A stretch of 64,000 nt of DNA from an uncultured Dorea sp. (GCA_910584265.1 CAJTZE010000005.1:1-64000); one strand, 5' to 3'; shown: positions 30,798 through 41,565, counted from the first letter of the stretch. A program made the numbers and translations. Notes: generated by a model not told the origin, from the letters alone.

Positions 30798-31751
30798 TTA
30801 TAAAAACCGGCGTAACAGATTTATCCACAGTTCTAGCTGTATCTCTATATAATTTCTGAAATGCTTTCTATCATATCCTGTTTTTTTGCTGCTGTCACAT
30901 ATAGCAAATCCATCTTTTAAGCTTTTTAAATAGATTCTGCCAAGGCCTTTCTTCCAGAAAAATAACGCTTTTATAAAAAAGCCGGCAATGAAAACAGGCA
31001 GATTCAAAATAATCTGGGGTACCGGCATATTCTTATAAATTAGATATATATTATTCCGCGCAGAATATCTGGTCTTGAACTCATTGTATCTGGAGCCGCT
31101 GACAGCACTTCCAACATGGATTACCTGCGCCTTTGGCTCATAGAGATTATGATACCCGAAAATTCTTGCACGGTATCCAATATCAACGTCCTCCAGATAT
31201 GCAAAATGCGTCTCATCGAAATATCCAATTTCCTCAAATACTTTTCTCCTGTAAATTGCCGCACCGCCACAGGCCGCAAAAGTCCTCCCCCGTCTGTTAT
31301 ACCTCTGCGCCGACCCATCTTTTCCCCTTGCAAATGCCCATCCCAGTGCATTGTAGAAGGTTCCGGCACTGTCGATCAGATTATGATCATGATACTGGAG
31401 CATCTTCGCTTCTACGGAAAATATTTTTGGACTTCTCTTGATCAGCCGGAGCAGATTCTCTACGAATCCGTCCTGCACCTCAGTATCATTATTCAGCAAA
31501 ATCACATATTCTGTTTCTGACGCCTTAATCCCCTCGTTAACAGCCCGGCAGAATCCGTAATTCTTATCAAGAAGAATGTACCTCGGCTGTGGATAGGATT
31601 TCCTGGCATCAGCAATACTCTGATCCTCAGAGCCATTATCAACCACGATTACATTCATATCAATAGAAGACGCTTCATAGAGCGCCTTTAAACACGGCAC
31701 TAAATATTTTTTTCCATTATAATTTGGTATTACTACTGTTACTTCACACAT
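30798..31751 (-). CDS. Family 2 glycosyltransferase
   Basis: A 317-residue GT2 enzyme: VTVVIPNYNGKKYLVPCLKAL, IVVDNGSEDQS, KNYGFCRAVNEGI, VILLNNDTEV (DxD-type site), then CGGAAIYRRKVFEEIGYFDE and YLEDVDIGYRA. The C-terminus has one hydrophobic segment (IILNLPVFIAGFFIKALFF) that may hold it at the membrane. It is of the WbbL/rhamnosyltransferase kind. It lies ten bases after the two-domain glycosyltransferase gene. Confidence 0.88.
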   Translation of the reverse strand: MCEVTVVIPNYNGKKYLVPCLKALYEASSIDMNVIVVDNGSEDQSIADARKSYPQPRYILLDKNYGFCRAVNEGIKASETEYVILLNNDTEVQDGFVENLLRLIKRSPKIFSVEAKMLQYHDHNLIDSAGTFYNALGWAFARGKDGSAQRYNRRGRTFAACGGAAIYRRKVFEEIGYFDETHFAYLEDVDIGYRARIFGYHNLYEPKAQVIHVGSAVSGSRYNEFKTRYSARNNIYLIYKNMPVPQIILNLPVFIAGFFIKALFFWKKGLGRIYLKSLKDGFAICDSSKKTGYDRKHFRNYIEIQLELWINLLRRFL

Positions 31752-31760
31752 ACCTTGTCC

Positions 31761-33581
31761 TCATTGATTATTCTTCAGCGAATAATCCCATTTCTTCAGC
31801 GTCAGGTTCGGATTATACATTGGATCCCCATTTTTCAATATATCGATCCATTTACATCTCATAAATTCTATTTCCGACTGGAATCTCCTGACTTTCTCTT
31901 TTGTGTCCTCCGCGCCTCTGGTCTTCGATTCATAATGGTATAACTCGGCATAAGGATCATACACAATAAGATATTCCGCCTTTCTGACCTTCAGACATAA
32001 ATCAACATCATTAAATGCAACCTTTAATTTTTCTTCAAATCCTCCAGCTTCTTCAAACACATCCCGCCTTATCATCATACAGGCCGCCGTTACAGCACTC
32101 AAATCCAATTGCAGGGAAGCCTTATGCATATACCCGGAATATCCTTTCGGCAGACCTACAAACACGCTTCCTGCTATTCCTCCAATGCCGACAATAATAC
32201 CGCCATGCTGAATGGTATCATCCGGATAATACAGCTTTGCGCCTACAATCCCGACTTCCTTTCTCTGGCAGTGGCTGAGCATCTCCCCAAGCCAGCCGCC
32301 ATGGATAACCTCAATATCATTATTAAGGAAAAGTATATACTCACCTTTTGCCTTCCGCACTCCATAATTATTGATCGCAGAATAGTTAAATTCCCCCTCC
32401 CACTTTATAACCCTTACTCTGGGATCATCAATCGAGTTATAATAACGGAAGGTTCTCTCTTCCTCACTATTATTTTCAATAATTATTATTTCATAATTCG
32501 GATACTCCGTCTTATCAAATATAGAACGCAGGCACTGCTCCAATGTTTCTGCCTGATCCTTATTCGGAATCAGAATAGAAACAAGCGGCCGGCCTTTCAG
32601 TTCGTACTTCACCCGGTAGAACCCCAGATCTTTTGTATGCAGCACCTCTGCCTGCACATGACAGCGTTTCAAATGCTGTTCTATCGCCCTTTTTCCGGCG
32701 TCGTATGCATACATTTTACTAATCGGATTATCTGCCGTCGACTCTTTGTGGATCCTCCAATGATACAAAACTTTAGGAATATGTTCTACTCTTTCTGCCT
32801 GTTCCACACAACGGAGAATCAGATCATAATCCTGTGCTCCGTTAAATTCTTTCCGGAATGCGCCGGCCGACTCCACAAGCTCCTTTTTTGCAACAAAGAA
32901 ATGGCAGATATAATTATTTGACCTTAGCAAGTCCAGGTTAAAATCCGGCTTAAAATGCGGATTAAAACGCTCTTTCAAATCTGTTGACACCTTATCTTCA
33001 TCTGTATAGATCACTTCAGCTTCCGGATAGGCGTTAAGCCTGTCAGCCACTTCATAAAGCGCGTTTGCCGTAAGCAGATCATCATGGTCTAATAATCCAA
33101 TATATTCTCCAGATGCTATTTCTAATGCTGCATTTGTATTTTGAGAAATCCCTTCATTTTCCGGCACATTTACAACTTTAATTCTTGAATCTTTCCGCTG
33201 GACAGTATCCAGTATCTGTCTTACACCAGCATGATCCGGATTTGCATTCGCAATACAAAGTTCCCAATTTGAATAGGTTTGTCTCCGCACAGAATGTATC
33301 ATCTGTTTCAAAAACAATTCCGGTGTATTATATACGGGGACCAAGATACTGATTTTCGGCATAAGTTCAAACTTATGCTCCCGCTGCTTTTCTAACACAT
33401 CAACAGACGGATAGTGATACTTATACCATTGCGCATAATCAATTTCTTCCTTCTGGAAACGTTCTGTTAATTTTATCCAAAAACCTTTTGCTCCATAATG
33501 CTGGAAATAAAGTATCCCCTTTTTTATATTATAAGGGGATATCTTTTTAATTAAGTCAATATAATCAAGTCTTTTTACCAT
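31761..33581 (-). CDS. Two-domain family 2 glycosyltransferase
   Basis: A 606-residue protein with two GT2 domains in tandem. The first is at about 75-300 (PKISILVPVYNTPELFLKQM, GLLDHDDLL, YTDEDKV, NGAQDYDLILR). The second is at about 330-560 (PLVSILIPNKDQAETLEQCL, IIIIENNSEE, LFLNNDIEV, FNDVDLCLKV). Such enzymes add two different linkages in a repeating polymer. It is joined by short gaps to rgpF upstream and to a further GT2 gene downstream. Confidence 0.9.
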   Translation of the reverse strand: MVKRLDYIDLIKKISPYNIKKGILYFQHYGAKGFWIKLTERFQKEEIDYAQWYKYHYPSVDVLEKQREHKFELMPKISILVPVYNTPELFLKQMIHSVRRQTYSNWELCIANANPDHAGVRQILDTVQRKDSRIKVVNVPENEGISQNTNAALEIASGEYIGLLDHDDLLTANALYEVADRLNAYPEAEVIYTDEDKVSTDLKERFNPHFKPDFNLDLLRSNNYICHFFVAKKELVESAGAFRKEFNGAQDYDLILRCVEQAERVEHIPKVLYHWRIHKESTADNPISKMYAYDAGKRAIEQHLKRCHVQAEVLHTKDLGFYRVKYELKGRPLVSILIPNKDQAETLEQCLRSIFDKTEYPNYEIIIIENNSEEERTFRYYNSIDDPRVRVIKWEGEFNYSAINNYGVRKAKGEYILFLNNDIEVIHGGWLGEMLSHCQRKEVGIVGAKLYYPDDTIQHGGIIVGIGGIAGSVFVGLPKGYSGYMHKASLQLDLSAVTAACMMIRRDVFEEAGGFEEKLKVAFNDVDLCLKVRKAEYLIVYDPYAELYHYESKTRGAEDTKEKVRRFQSEIEFMRCKWIDILKNGDPMYNPNLTLKKWDYSLKNNQ

Positions 33582-33584
33582 AAA

Positions 33585-35531
33585 TCAAACCTCGCCTTTT
33601 ACTTCCACACTGCAGGAATCCTCAAACCCCCTCAGCTTTTTCCAGCGCTTTCTTAATACAACATAAATCTTACTAGGCAAAATTCGTTTTAAAGTCTGTT
33701 TGATTCTATACTTAAAGGTTGCCTTAAAAGAGCCCTGAAGTGCAAAAACCTGATTTGTTTTTGCAATCATTTCATCATGGAATGGTCCTATTCCATGATT
33801 CACCAATACCTGATTATAACCTCTCACATAAAAGCGAAGGTTATTATATTCTATTGCCGCAAATTGTTCTGTCATACAGACAGAAGGATAATACCCTGCT
33901 TCTTGTACAATAAACGGATAAATCCTCTCGACCGCATGCAGAAGCGTACCGTCTATCTTGTTCGGCTCCGGCGGAAAATCTTCATATTTCCAATTCTTTG
34001 CATACAAAGGCTTCATAGCTTCCGGCCGGAACCAGAACATGGTTCCCAGCGGTGCAATCGGAGGTTTAAAAACATTCATTGGTATCGTAAGACCCAATTC
34101 CTTTGCAAGCTTTCTCGTTACATCATAATTCGGCCCCCACTCAAAACCAATGGTAGTGAAAAACGCACTGTGGTTCGGTTCTGGCGGAGATAAAATGCCA
34201 AGCCTTGGATTTTTTACAAATGTATCAATAATATTCGCCACATATGTTTTATTTGACAGTATATTTTCAAAACATTTGTATGCAAAGGATGCACCTATGG
34301 TTCCAGGCGAAATCTGCGCTGTTTTTTTATCATGTGCAAAGCATGCAATATCATAATCCATAATCACATCCTTCACGCCCACCAGAAGACTGCTCACATC
34401 TCTTCCCCGGTTTTGGATTACCCTTACTTCCAGCTTGTTGCAGGGCAGCTTCGAGAAAACCTTTTCGATTGCTTTCTTTTTCTTCTCTGTATCCGTTGTC
34501 AGATAGATATCCGCCTCCTTGGGCATGGCAGATACATATCTGTATGACTCCTCCAGCAGATCTTCAAAATATAAGTGCATAACCAATGCAATTTTCTTCT
34601 TTTTTACATTCTCTGCCAGATTCTCTTTAACGCACTGATCCTTTGGAAGGATATACGTTAAATTCAAATTTTTTACGATATCATACTGATGGCAGTTTCT
34701 TAAAATAGTCTCCCATATAAAATCCACGTCATAATCTGTTTCATCGCGAAGAAAATGAAACAGCTCTGTTGTCTGTTCTCCCGTCGTATTCTTCAAGAAA
34801 TCATCTTCCATATGGAAAAAACTCCGCTTTTTAAATATTGGACAACGGCGTTCCTCCAGCAGTCTTCTGGGACACATCATCAGCGGATATCCGCTATAGC
34901 TTCTCAAGTCTTCACACTCTACAGAAACTGCCCATTTAAATCCCATATCAGCAAATTTTTTTGTAAAAATAGATTCATGCTTCCCGACAGCCTGCATATA
35001 ATCCTCGATCATCGGCATATGATCCCAGTATTCCTGAAACTCCCTGCTCTGTACGAGACTCCTTCTGCACGCAATCCAGTGAGATTGTATATGATCCGGA
35101 AGATAACCATATGGTGAATATCCAAAAGGATCTCCTTTTATCTTAAAATACTCCGTAAGCCCCCAGAAATCCACATCTTTTTCGTCCATTTTTTTGAACG
35201 TTTCGGCAAATGGATAAACCGGACCCATGATGGTATTATTCATCATAATTACTTCATCATAAGACTGAAGCTTCTCCCATCCAAATGATTCCAGCGCACT
35301 CTTATATGCCCAAACATCAAATCCTTTATTTTCACGCCTCATAACTGTTCCATATCGTTCCAGAACCTTCCGGCTGTCCTCCTGCAGCCGGCCATTGCAG
35401 ACAATAAAGATTTCTGACACATTCTTTTTCAGATCATCCAAAAAGTATGGGACATACCTGTCTGCAATTCCTCTTCTGTCATAAAAGAAGTAGATGGCCA
35501 AACGCTTCGCATTCTCACTATTTATAAACAT
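33585..35531 (-). CDS. rgpF: Rhamnan synthesis protein F
   Basis: A 648-residue RgpF-family glycosyltransferase, known from streptococcal rhamnose-glucose polymers, where it acts in rhamnan backbone extension. Landmarks are RLAIYFFYDRRGIADRYV, NKGFDVWAYKSALE, MMNNTIMGPVYPFAE, QSHWIACRRSLVQS, then a second part with VMHLYFEDLLEE, NRGRDVSSLLVG, CFAHDKKT and APLGTMFWFRPEAMKPL. The ATG at 35531 follows AAAGGACAGTT; the frame is open six codons further. It lies in the middle of the polymer operon. Confidence 0.92.
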   Translation of the reverse strand: MFINSENAKRLAIYFFYDRRGIADRYVPYFLDDLKKNVSEIFIVCNGRLQEDSRKVLERYGTVMRRENKGFDVWAYKSALESFGWEKLQSYDEVIMMNNTIMGPVYPFAETFKKMDEKDVDFWGLTEYFKIKGDPFGYSPYGYLPDHIQSHWIACRRSLVQSREFQEYWDHMPMIEDYMQAVGKHESIFTKKFADMGFKWAVSVECEDLRSYSGYPLMMCPRRLLEERRCPIFKKRSFFHMEDDFLKNTTGEQTTELFHFLRDETDYDVDFIWETILRNCHQYDIVKNLNLTYILPKDQCVKENLAENVKKKKIALVMHLYFEDLLEESYRYVSAMPKEADIYLTTDTEKKKKAIEKVFSKLPCNKLEVRVIQNRGRDVSSLLVGVKDVIMDYDIACFAHDKKTAQISPGTIGASFAYKCFENILSNKTYVANIIDTFVKNPRLGILSPPEPNHSAFFTTIGFEWGPNYDVTRKLAKELGLTIPMNVFKPPIAPLGTMFWFRPEAMKPLYAKNWKYEDFPPEPNKIDGTLLHAVERIYPFIVQEAGYYPSVCMTEQFAAIEYNNLRFYVRGYNQVLVNHGIGPFHDEMIAKTNQVFALQGSFKATFKYRIKQTLKRILPSKIYVVLRKRWKKLRGFEDSCSVEVKGEV

Positions 35532-35561
35532 AACTGTCCTTTCTCCCAATCCGTAATATTA

Positions 35562-38500
35562 TTAATATTGCTTTAATCTGCTAATAGAATTTAATATATG
35601 CTCGCCATATTCTGACCCGACTGCCCACTTCTGGCTTAATTCTTCCACTGTCGGCGCGGTTCCACGAAGCCATTCATACCACCGCTGATCCACACACGGC
35701 TGATTCAAAGGTTCTGTAGACGCATAGCATTTCAAATGCTGTATCTGAGCACGGATTCCCTCCCGTACGGTGCTGAAACGGTTTCCCTCAACTCCGTTTC
35801 CGGTTGCTCCTAGCCCGGCAAAATTATACTGATCCGGCTTAACATCTCCTCCAAATTTCAAATATCCTGTTTCATGCATCGCCTGACAGAATGCAACCTC
35901 AGCCTTTACTCCCTCTGCTCTTGCTTCTTCCAGATACATCTGGCAGAACTGCTCAATCGTAGGCGCTCCTCCTCTGGACAGTACGCCGTCATACCCCGCC
36001 ACCTTTGTATATTTGTCATAAGCTGGATTATTCGCCTTGAAATACGCAGCCATCTGCAGTACATTCGTAGAGCTTTCGCCCATGATATAGTAAACATCCG
36101 TAAGCGCATATCCTATAAATTCATTAATCTGTCTGCCGGAGTCTGTCTCAATCTGATAACACAGCAGATAATCGCCGCCTGTTTCCGGAGTCCAGACAGC
36201 CGTGTCCGAGGATTTATTGCTTTCTTTTATCAAATTCCAGGCTTTTCCATCATAAACCATATAACGGTATGTCAATCCATCTGTATAGGAAGCCGTAGAT
36301 GCCGCTGATAAAGCAATCTTCATGTCCTTGATGAATTTCTGCGGTGATTTCAAATCTGAGCTAAAGCTTGTTATCCTTACGTTATTTTCTACAACACAGC
36401 CCATACTGTACGTGTAAACCTTTCCCTCTCTGTCTGTCACTTCCAGATACAGGAGATAGGTTCCCTCCTTCTCCGGCGTCCAGACAGCCGACGGGCTGCT
36501 GCTGTTCTCTGCAATCGTTTTCCACTTACTCATATCATATACCTTAAATGTATAGCGGGCTTTCGCATCATTTGTGGAAACATTTGCACTTAACTGAATC
36601 TGCCTGCTACTGTTGATCTTACCTACTGTAAGGCCGTTAATATTGACTCTATAAGGTTCAATTATATATCCTGCAAACCATTGAAGCACCCTTCCTGTCT
36701 TATCGATCACCTGAAAACATAGGGAGTAATTTCCGCTCTGAGACGGTGTCCAGATAACCTCGGACAAAGAATCGGATGAAGACAGTGTCCTCCAGTTCTT
36801 CCCATCGTATACTAAATATTCATATTTCAGTCCGTCCGGAAAAATTGTGCTCACCTGTCCGCTTAAGCTGATATCGCTTCCAATTGCCTGCGGTGAAGCG
36901 GTGCCCAGCTTCAATCCGGTAATCCTCAAATCATCCTTCACTTCACAGCCCATAGCATAGCTGTATACCTTTCCGGTACTTCCCGCAACCTCTAAATTTA
37001 ATAAATAAACCCCTGCTTTTCCAGGCTTCCATGCAGTATTTTTCTTCGTGCTGTCTTCACTTATTGTTGACCATTTCTGCATATCGTATGCTTTATATGT
37101 ATATTTCAGATTATCATCATTGGTGCTGATTACGGCATTCAGCGCAATTTCGCCCTTCTCATTCGGAGAACTCACATTAATTCCCTGAATCGTTACAAAC
37201 GGCTCTGTGATATCATACCCCATAAAGCTCTGATACACTTCACCGGATTTGGTAGCAATCTGGAAACAAAGCAGATAATTTCCGCCGGACTTCGGCATCC
37301 ATACGGCACTTTTCAGTGAATCCTGCTTATCAATAGAATACCAGCTCTTTCCATCATAATACATATATTCATATGTCGCTTCAACGCCTGCCGCAACAGA
37401 AGCCGACGCATTTAACGTAATCTTATTTCCAATTCCCTGTGGCGAATTCTTATCCGCTGAGAAGGAATTGATTTTAACCAGTTCCGGAACTGCATATCCC
37501 ATAGCATAGCTCTGTGTCTGCCCATCGCTGCTCTTTGCTTCAATATTAAGAAGATGCGCGCCTGATTTGTATGGCTTCCACACTACGCTCTTGTCCTTGA
37601 CGGAAGAAGCAATATTTACCCACTTTTCCATATCATATGCCTGATAGGTATATGTTACATCCGGATCATTTGTGCTGATATTTACGGAAAGGCTTATCTC
37701 CCCTTTACTATTCATCTGACTGGCATTCAAACCATACAGCCGCATTTCGTTTCCAGTAACTTCAACCGATAGAAATGACTGATAAATCCTTCCACTGCCT
37801 GCCGTAATCTGATAGCACAAAAGATAATTACCGCTTTTTTGCGGCGTCCAGGCCGCACTGTCCTTACTGCTTCCAGTAATATCAGACCAATACTGCCCGT
37901 CATATGCAAGAAACTGATGCAAAGCATTTCCATCTGACAGGGTCTTGTAAGATGCCTTCAGATTTACTGTCCCGCCCAGAGTAATGGAAGATTTATCACT
38001 TGTAAAGCTGCTAATATAGGCTCTCTCGGCTTCAACCACATATCCCATTGTATAAGGATGCTCTTTCCCCGTCGGCGTAACTGCCACAACATGAATCCAA
38101 TAGGTTCCGCTCTGAGACGGCGCCCAAATGGCTGATGATGCAGTCGTATTATCTATTAATGTTGTCCAGACGTTTCTGCCCACATCATAAATCTGGTAAC
38201 GATATTTCAAAGCTGTACTGTCGGTCACCACATTTGGCGTTATCTGGATATTCATCCCATTCTGGCTTTCTTTCAAACTAAGACTCTCAATATTAACCGC
38301 AGGTTCGGCCACTTTATAATTAGACCATATAATATATTGTTTTATATCGCCCGCGCTATTCTTTGCCTCCATTCCAAGAATATAAGACTCGCTGGCTTCC
38401 TTTGGAATCCATTCAAATGAAGTACTGCTGGAAAAACTATTAAATTCCCTCCATGTTTTCCCATCATAATAAATAAAATGGTACTGGTTATACCCGCTTG

Positions 38501-39986
38501 GAATATATTGAGGATAAGCCGTCAAAACTACCTTATTTCCTACAACCGCCTGTCCTCCTGGTGCAACGCCAAAGGGTCCTCTTGCAAGATTTAAATGTTC
38601 GGCAATTGCTTTCGCATCAAGACGCCCCATCTCAGCCGTCTTCCCCTTGATGATAGCCGCATCACTGGAATTGGAAATAAAACCATGCTCGATCAAGAGA
38701 GATGGAAACCCGGAAAGAGTACTGTTTCGGATAACGCTTAAATCATCCACCCAGTTTCCGTCACTATATTTATCTCCAATGGACTGCCGGTAATCAACGT
38801 CTACCCTTACTCCGCGGTTAGATAATCCTACCTGCGCCAGCTCATTAATGATCTTTTGCGCCAGAGGTTTCGCTTCTGTATTATATTTACTGTAATTTGA
38901 AATATATACCTCGACTCCTCTTGCCGCTGTTGCACCTGCCGAATTCAGATGAAAGCTGACAAACAGATCCGCATTCTTACTCTTAGCATATGAGACTCTG
39001 TTTATCATGCATTGGCCATAATCCACGTTCGGCCATCTGGAATCTCCGTTCTCCTCTACCGTCATGTAGACCTCGACTCCGTTATACTGCTGAAGTTCGG
39101 CCCTGCACGCCTTGGCAATCTGCAGAGTGTATACTTCCTCTCTTATATTATTCGCTGCGCTATATGCTCCATTGTGCTGATTATCATGTCCCGGATCAAG
39201 AACCACAACCGTATTTCCGGCGGCAGATGTTCTTGCCTTTCCTGGAGCATAGGACCTGCTCATATCCGGCTCATCCGCTACGATATCCAGTCCCTCTTCC
39301 AAGGATGATACTTCTCTCGCATTCCCGTTATCATCAATAACCGTTACTGTTGTTTCTACATCTGCAGTGCTTTCTGTCTCTTTATTTATTACGGAAAAAA
39401 GCGCTTCTATTCCTTCACTATTTAAATCAATGACTATTTCAATGCCATTCTCCACATACCTTACTTGTGTTATGGTATAATTTCCTATCGGCAGATCTGC
39501 CGGAAGCTCAAAAAGAGCCGCCCCATTGTTAAACCGGCTCATGGAAGCAGTAAATTCCTCTCCCGATTCGTTTTGATAAATGATATCAGCCTGCTCAACA
39601 CTGACATTTTTATCAAGAAAGCTTACAACTACATTCTCAGCCTCTCCAAAGACAATCTGTCCCTGCTCAATATATGTATAGTCAATCACCTTCTCTTTTG
39701 AAACACTTTCCGGTACGTCCTGCTGAGCATCCGGCTGTATACCGGAAGATTCCTGCTGTCCCTTCTCCTCCTGCATCTCAGTACCTTCCGGAGAAGTATT
39801 TTCCGGCGCTTCATTCACTGCTTCCTGAGGCTGCTCCTCCGGTGTTTCGGGCGCTGTGTTCTGAGGCAGTCCCTCCTGCCCGGTTTCTGCAGTCCCGTCA
39901 CCCATATCAGCGGCCGCTATCTGTAAAGGTGATGCGAGCATAACAGCGATAAGCACCAAACCAATTAATCTTTTTGCTCTCCTCAT
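35562..39986 (-). CDS. Large secreted amidase and glucosaminidase with nine tandem repeats
   Basis: A 1474-residue secreted protein. After a signal peptide and a long Glu/Pro/Gln-rich linker comes an N-acetylmuramoyl-L-alanine amidase (Amidase_3) domain at about 255-475, with VVLDPGHD, REEVYT, FVSFHLN and LIEHGF. Nine repeats of about 85-90 residues follow, alternating between a 'YDGK.W ... NYLLCYQI' and a 'YDM.KW ... LLNLEV' type, close to triple-tyrosine domains. The last 140 residues are a glucosaminidase domain (AFCQAMHETGYLKFGG, NFAGLGATG). It probably cuts or remodels peptidoglycan. Start ATG at 39986 is preferred because the ATG at 39998 touches the AAGGAGG. Confidence 0.92.
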   Translation of the reverse strand: MRRAKRLIGLVLIAVMLASPLQIAAADMGDGTAETGQEGLPQNTAPETPEEQPQEAVNEAPENTSPEGTEMQEEKGQQESSGIQPDAQQDVPESVSKEKVIDYTYIEQGQIVFGEAENVVVSFLDKNVSVEQADIIYQNESGEEFTASMSRFNNGAALFELPADLPIGNYTITQVRYVENGIEIVIDLNSEGIEALFSVINKETESTADVETTVTVIDDNGNAREVSSLEEGLDIVADEPDMSRSYAPGKARTSAAGNTVVVLDPGHDNQHNGAYSAANNIREEVYTLQIAKACRAELQQYNGVEVYMTVEENGDSRWPNVDYGQCMINRVSYAKSKNADLFVSFHLNSAGATAARGVEVYISNYSKYNTEAKPLAQKIINELAQVGLSNRGVRVDVDYRQSIGDKYSDGNWVDDLSVIRNSTLSGFPSLLIEHGFISNSSDAAIIKGKTAEMGRLDAKAIAEHLNLARGPFGVAPGGQAVVGNKVVLTAYPQYIPSGYNQYHFIYYDGKTWREFNSFSSSTSFEWIPKEASESYILGMEAKNSAGDIKQYIIWSNYKVAEPAVNIESLSLKESQNGMNIQITPNVVTDSTALKYRYQIYDVGRNVWTTLIDNTTASSAIWAPSQSGTYWIHVVAVTPTGKEHPYTMGYVVEAERAYISSFTSDKSSITLGGTVNLKASYKTLSDGNALHQFLAYDGQYWSDITGSSKDSAAWTPQKSGNYLLCYQITAGSGRIYQSFLSVEVTGNEMRLYGLNASQMNSKGEISLSVNISTNDPDVTYTYQAYDMEKWVNIASSVKDKSVVWKPYKSGAHLLNIEAKSSDGQTQSYAMGYAVPELVKINSFSADKNSPQGIGNKITLNASASVAAGVEATYEYMYYDGKSWYSIDKQDSLKSAVWMPKSGGNYLLCFQIATKSGEVYQSFMGYDITEPFVTIQGINVSSPNEKGEIALNAVISTNDDNLKYTYKAYDMQKWSTISEDSTKKNTAWKPGKAGVYLLNLEVAGSTGKVYSYAMGCEVKDDLRITGLKLGTASPQAIGSDISLSGQVSTIFPDGLKYEYLVYDGKNWRTLSSSDSLSEVIWTPSQSGNYSLCFQVIDKTGRVLQWFAGYIIEPYRVNINGLTVGKINSSRQIQLSANVSTNDAKARYTFKVYDMSKWKTIAENSSSPSAVWTPEKEGTYLLYLEVTDREGKVYTYSMGCVVENNVRITSFSSDLKSPQKFIKDMKIALSAASTASYTDGLTYRYMVYDGKAWNLIKESNKSSDTAVWTPETGGDYLLCYQIETDSGRQINEFIGYALTDVYYIMGESSTNVLQMAAYFKANNPAYDKYTKVAGYDGVLSRGGAPTIEQFCQMYLEEARAEGVKAEVAFCQAMHETGYLKFGGDVKPDQYNFAGLGATGNGVEGNRFSTVREGIRAQIQHLKCYASTEPLNQPCVDQRWYEWLRGTAPTVEELSQKWAVGSEYGEHILNSISRLKQY

Positions 39987-40019
39987 GTTTTCTTTCATCC
40001 TCCTTATTATTACCTACTC

Positions 40020-40751
40020 CTATATTTTATTATACCTCTCCCACACTTTATCTACATCTGCATCCATAAGCATCTGCCCATGATTCAGAAGGATCGCCCG
40101 GCTGCAGACTTTCTTTACCTCTTCTATACTATGCGAAACGAACAGCAGTGTTGTTCCGCGTTCCAGCATCTCATGAATTCTTCTGTGGCATTTCGCCTGA
40201 AACTGCCAGTCTCCAACCGATAATATTTCATCGACAATAAGGATATCCGGCGTATATATGGTTGCTACGGCAAACCCCAGCCTCGCAAACATTCCAGAAG
40301 AAAAATTCTTAATCGGCACATCCATAAAATCCTTCAGCTCAGAGAAATCTACAATATTCTGCATATTCTCCTCCAGCATCTCCTTTGGATAACCCAGAAT
40401 TGCTCCATTTAAGAAAACATTCTCTGTAGCCGTCAGATCCATATCAAAACCTGCGCCAAGCTCAATCATCGGCGCCACACTTCCTTTTACATGAACGGCA
40501 CCTTTGGTCGGTTTGAGAACGCCAGCCACCGTTTTCAGTAATGTACTTTTCCCCGAGCCGTTCTTTCCGACTAATCCGACAGCCTCTCCTTTTCCAACTT
40601 GGAAGTTAATATTCTGCAATGCCCAGAATTCATCATAAGCTATCTGACGTTTCATCTTCTTAATCATAAACTCCTTCAGGCTGTCCACTCGTTCTCTGTA
40701 CAAACGAAACATGACAGAAACGTCACTCACTTCAATGATCGAATCGCTCAC
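40020..40751 (-). CDS. Polysaccharide ABC exporter, ATP-binding subunit (Wzt/TagH-like)
   Basis: A 243-residue ATPase with Walker A GLVGKNGSGKST, signature NFSSGMFARLGFA, Walker B ILIVDEILSVGD and switch FVSHSIEEVKKVC. The protein ends right after the ATPase core with no carbohydrate-binding C-domain, so it exports without reading a chain-end cap, as in TagH- or RgpD-like short forms. Its partner permease is 11 bases upstream. The pair would move the lipid-linked polymer to the outer face of the membrane. Confidence 0.92.
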   Translation of the reverse strand: MSDSIIEVSDVSVMFRLYRERVDSLKEFMIKKMKRQIAYDEFWALQNINFQVGKGEAVGLVGKNGSGKSTLLKTVAGVLKPTKGAVHVKGSVAPMIELGAGFDMDLTATENVFLNGAILGYPKEMLEENMQNIVDFSELKDFMDVPIKNFSSGMFARLGFAVATIYTPDILIVDEILSVGDWQFQAKCHRRIHEMLERGTTLLFVSHSIEEVKKVCSRAILLNHGQMLMDADVDKVWERYNKI

Positions 40752-40762
40752 AATCCTTCCTC

Positions 40763-41539
40763 CTATACTTTTAATATAAATGTATCCTGCTGCTTATAGA
40801 ACGTCCAGAGTCCTAAAGTCATCGCAATCGTACAGGAAAGAATACATTTCAAATGCAGTATTCCATCCGGAACCGTTCCATACATGATGACTTCGCGAAG
40901 CATTTCAATAATATTCGCCAGTGGATTAAGTCCAACTATTCCTGCAACCCAGTCTGGAAGTATTTCTATCGGATAAAAAATCGGCGTCAGATACATCAGG
41001 GCTGTGATCAGCACTCCATATAAATGCTGCAGATCCCTGAATGTCACTACAAGCGCAGACAAAAGCAGTCCCATCCCTAATGAAAAAACAAAAATATAAA
41101 AAACGGGCATAAAAAGCAAAATAACTGTCCACTTAAGCTGTGTTCCCGTTGCAATAATTACAATGAGCAGCGCTGCGAAGGACGTCATTAAATTCACAAA
41201 ACACGAGCAGATCTTGGACATGGGGAATAAATACTTTGGAACATATACTTTTTTAATCAGGGCTGAATTTCCCAAAATGGATCCCATAGCCACTGTACTT
41301 GCTTCATTATAAAAGTTAAATATAACCTGTCCGCACATAAGATATACTGGGAAATTCTGAATATTGCCACGGAAAACATGGGAAAACACAATAGACATGA
41401 TAACCATCATGCCCAAAGGATTCAGCACAGACCACAGCATTCCCAAAACTGATCTTCTGTATTTTGTTTTTACATCTCTGTTTACTAACTCTTTCAGCAG
41501 CTCTTTATAGTCTAAGAAATTACGTATATAAGTAGACAC
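40763..41539 (-). CDS. Polysaccharide ABC exporter, permease subunit (Wzm/TagG-like)
   Basis: A 258-residue ABC-2 type permease with about six membrane helices. The N-terminus is KELLKELVNRDVKTKYRRSVLG, followed by the LNPLGMMVIMSIVFSHVFRG segment typical of Wzm/TagG/RfbA-type exporters. Later come AALLIVIIATGTQLKW and the YLTPIFYPIEILPDW motif. It works with the ATPase encoded 11 bases downstream and sits after rfbA and rfbC in the same operon. Confidence 0.93.
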   Translation of the reverse strand: MSTYIRNFLDYKELLKELVNRDVKTKYRRSVLGMLWSVLNPLGMMVIMSIVFSHVFRGNIQNFPVYLMCGQVIFNFYNEASTVAMGSILGNSALIKKVYVPKYLFPMSKICSCFVNLMTSFAALLIVIIATGTQLKWTVILLFMPVFYIFVFSLGMGLLLSALVVTFRDLQHLYGVLITALMYLTPIFYPIEILPDWVAGIVGLNPLANIIEMLREVIMYGTVPDGILHLKCILSCTIAMTLGLWTFYKQQDTFILKV

Positions 41540-41565
41540 GCCGTCTTTCCTCCAATTCTGCCAAT

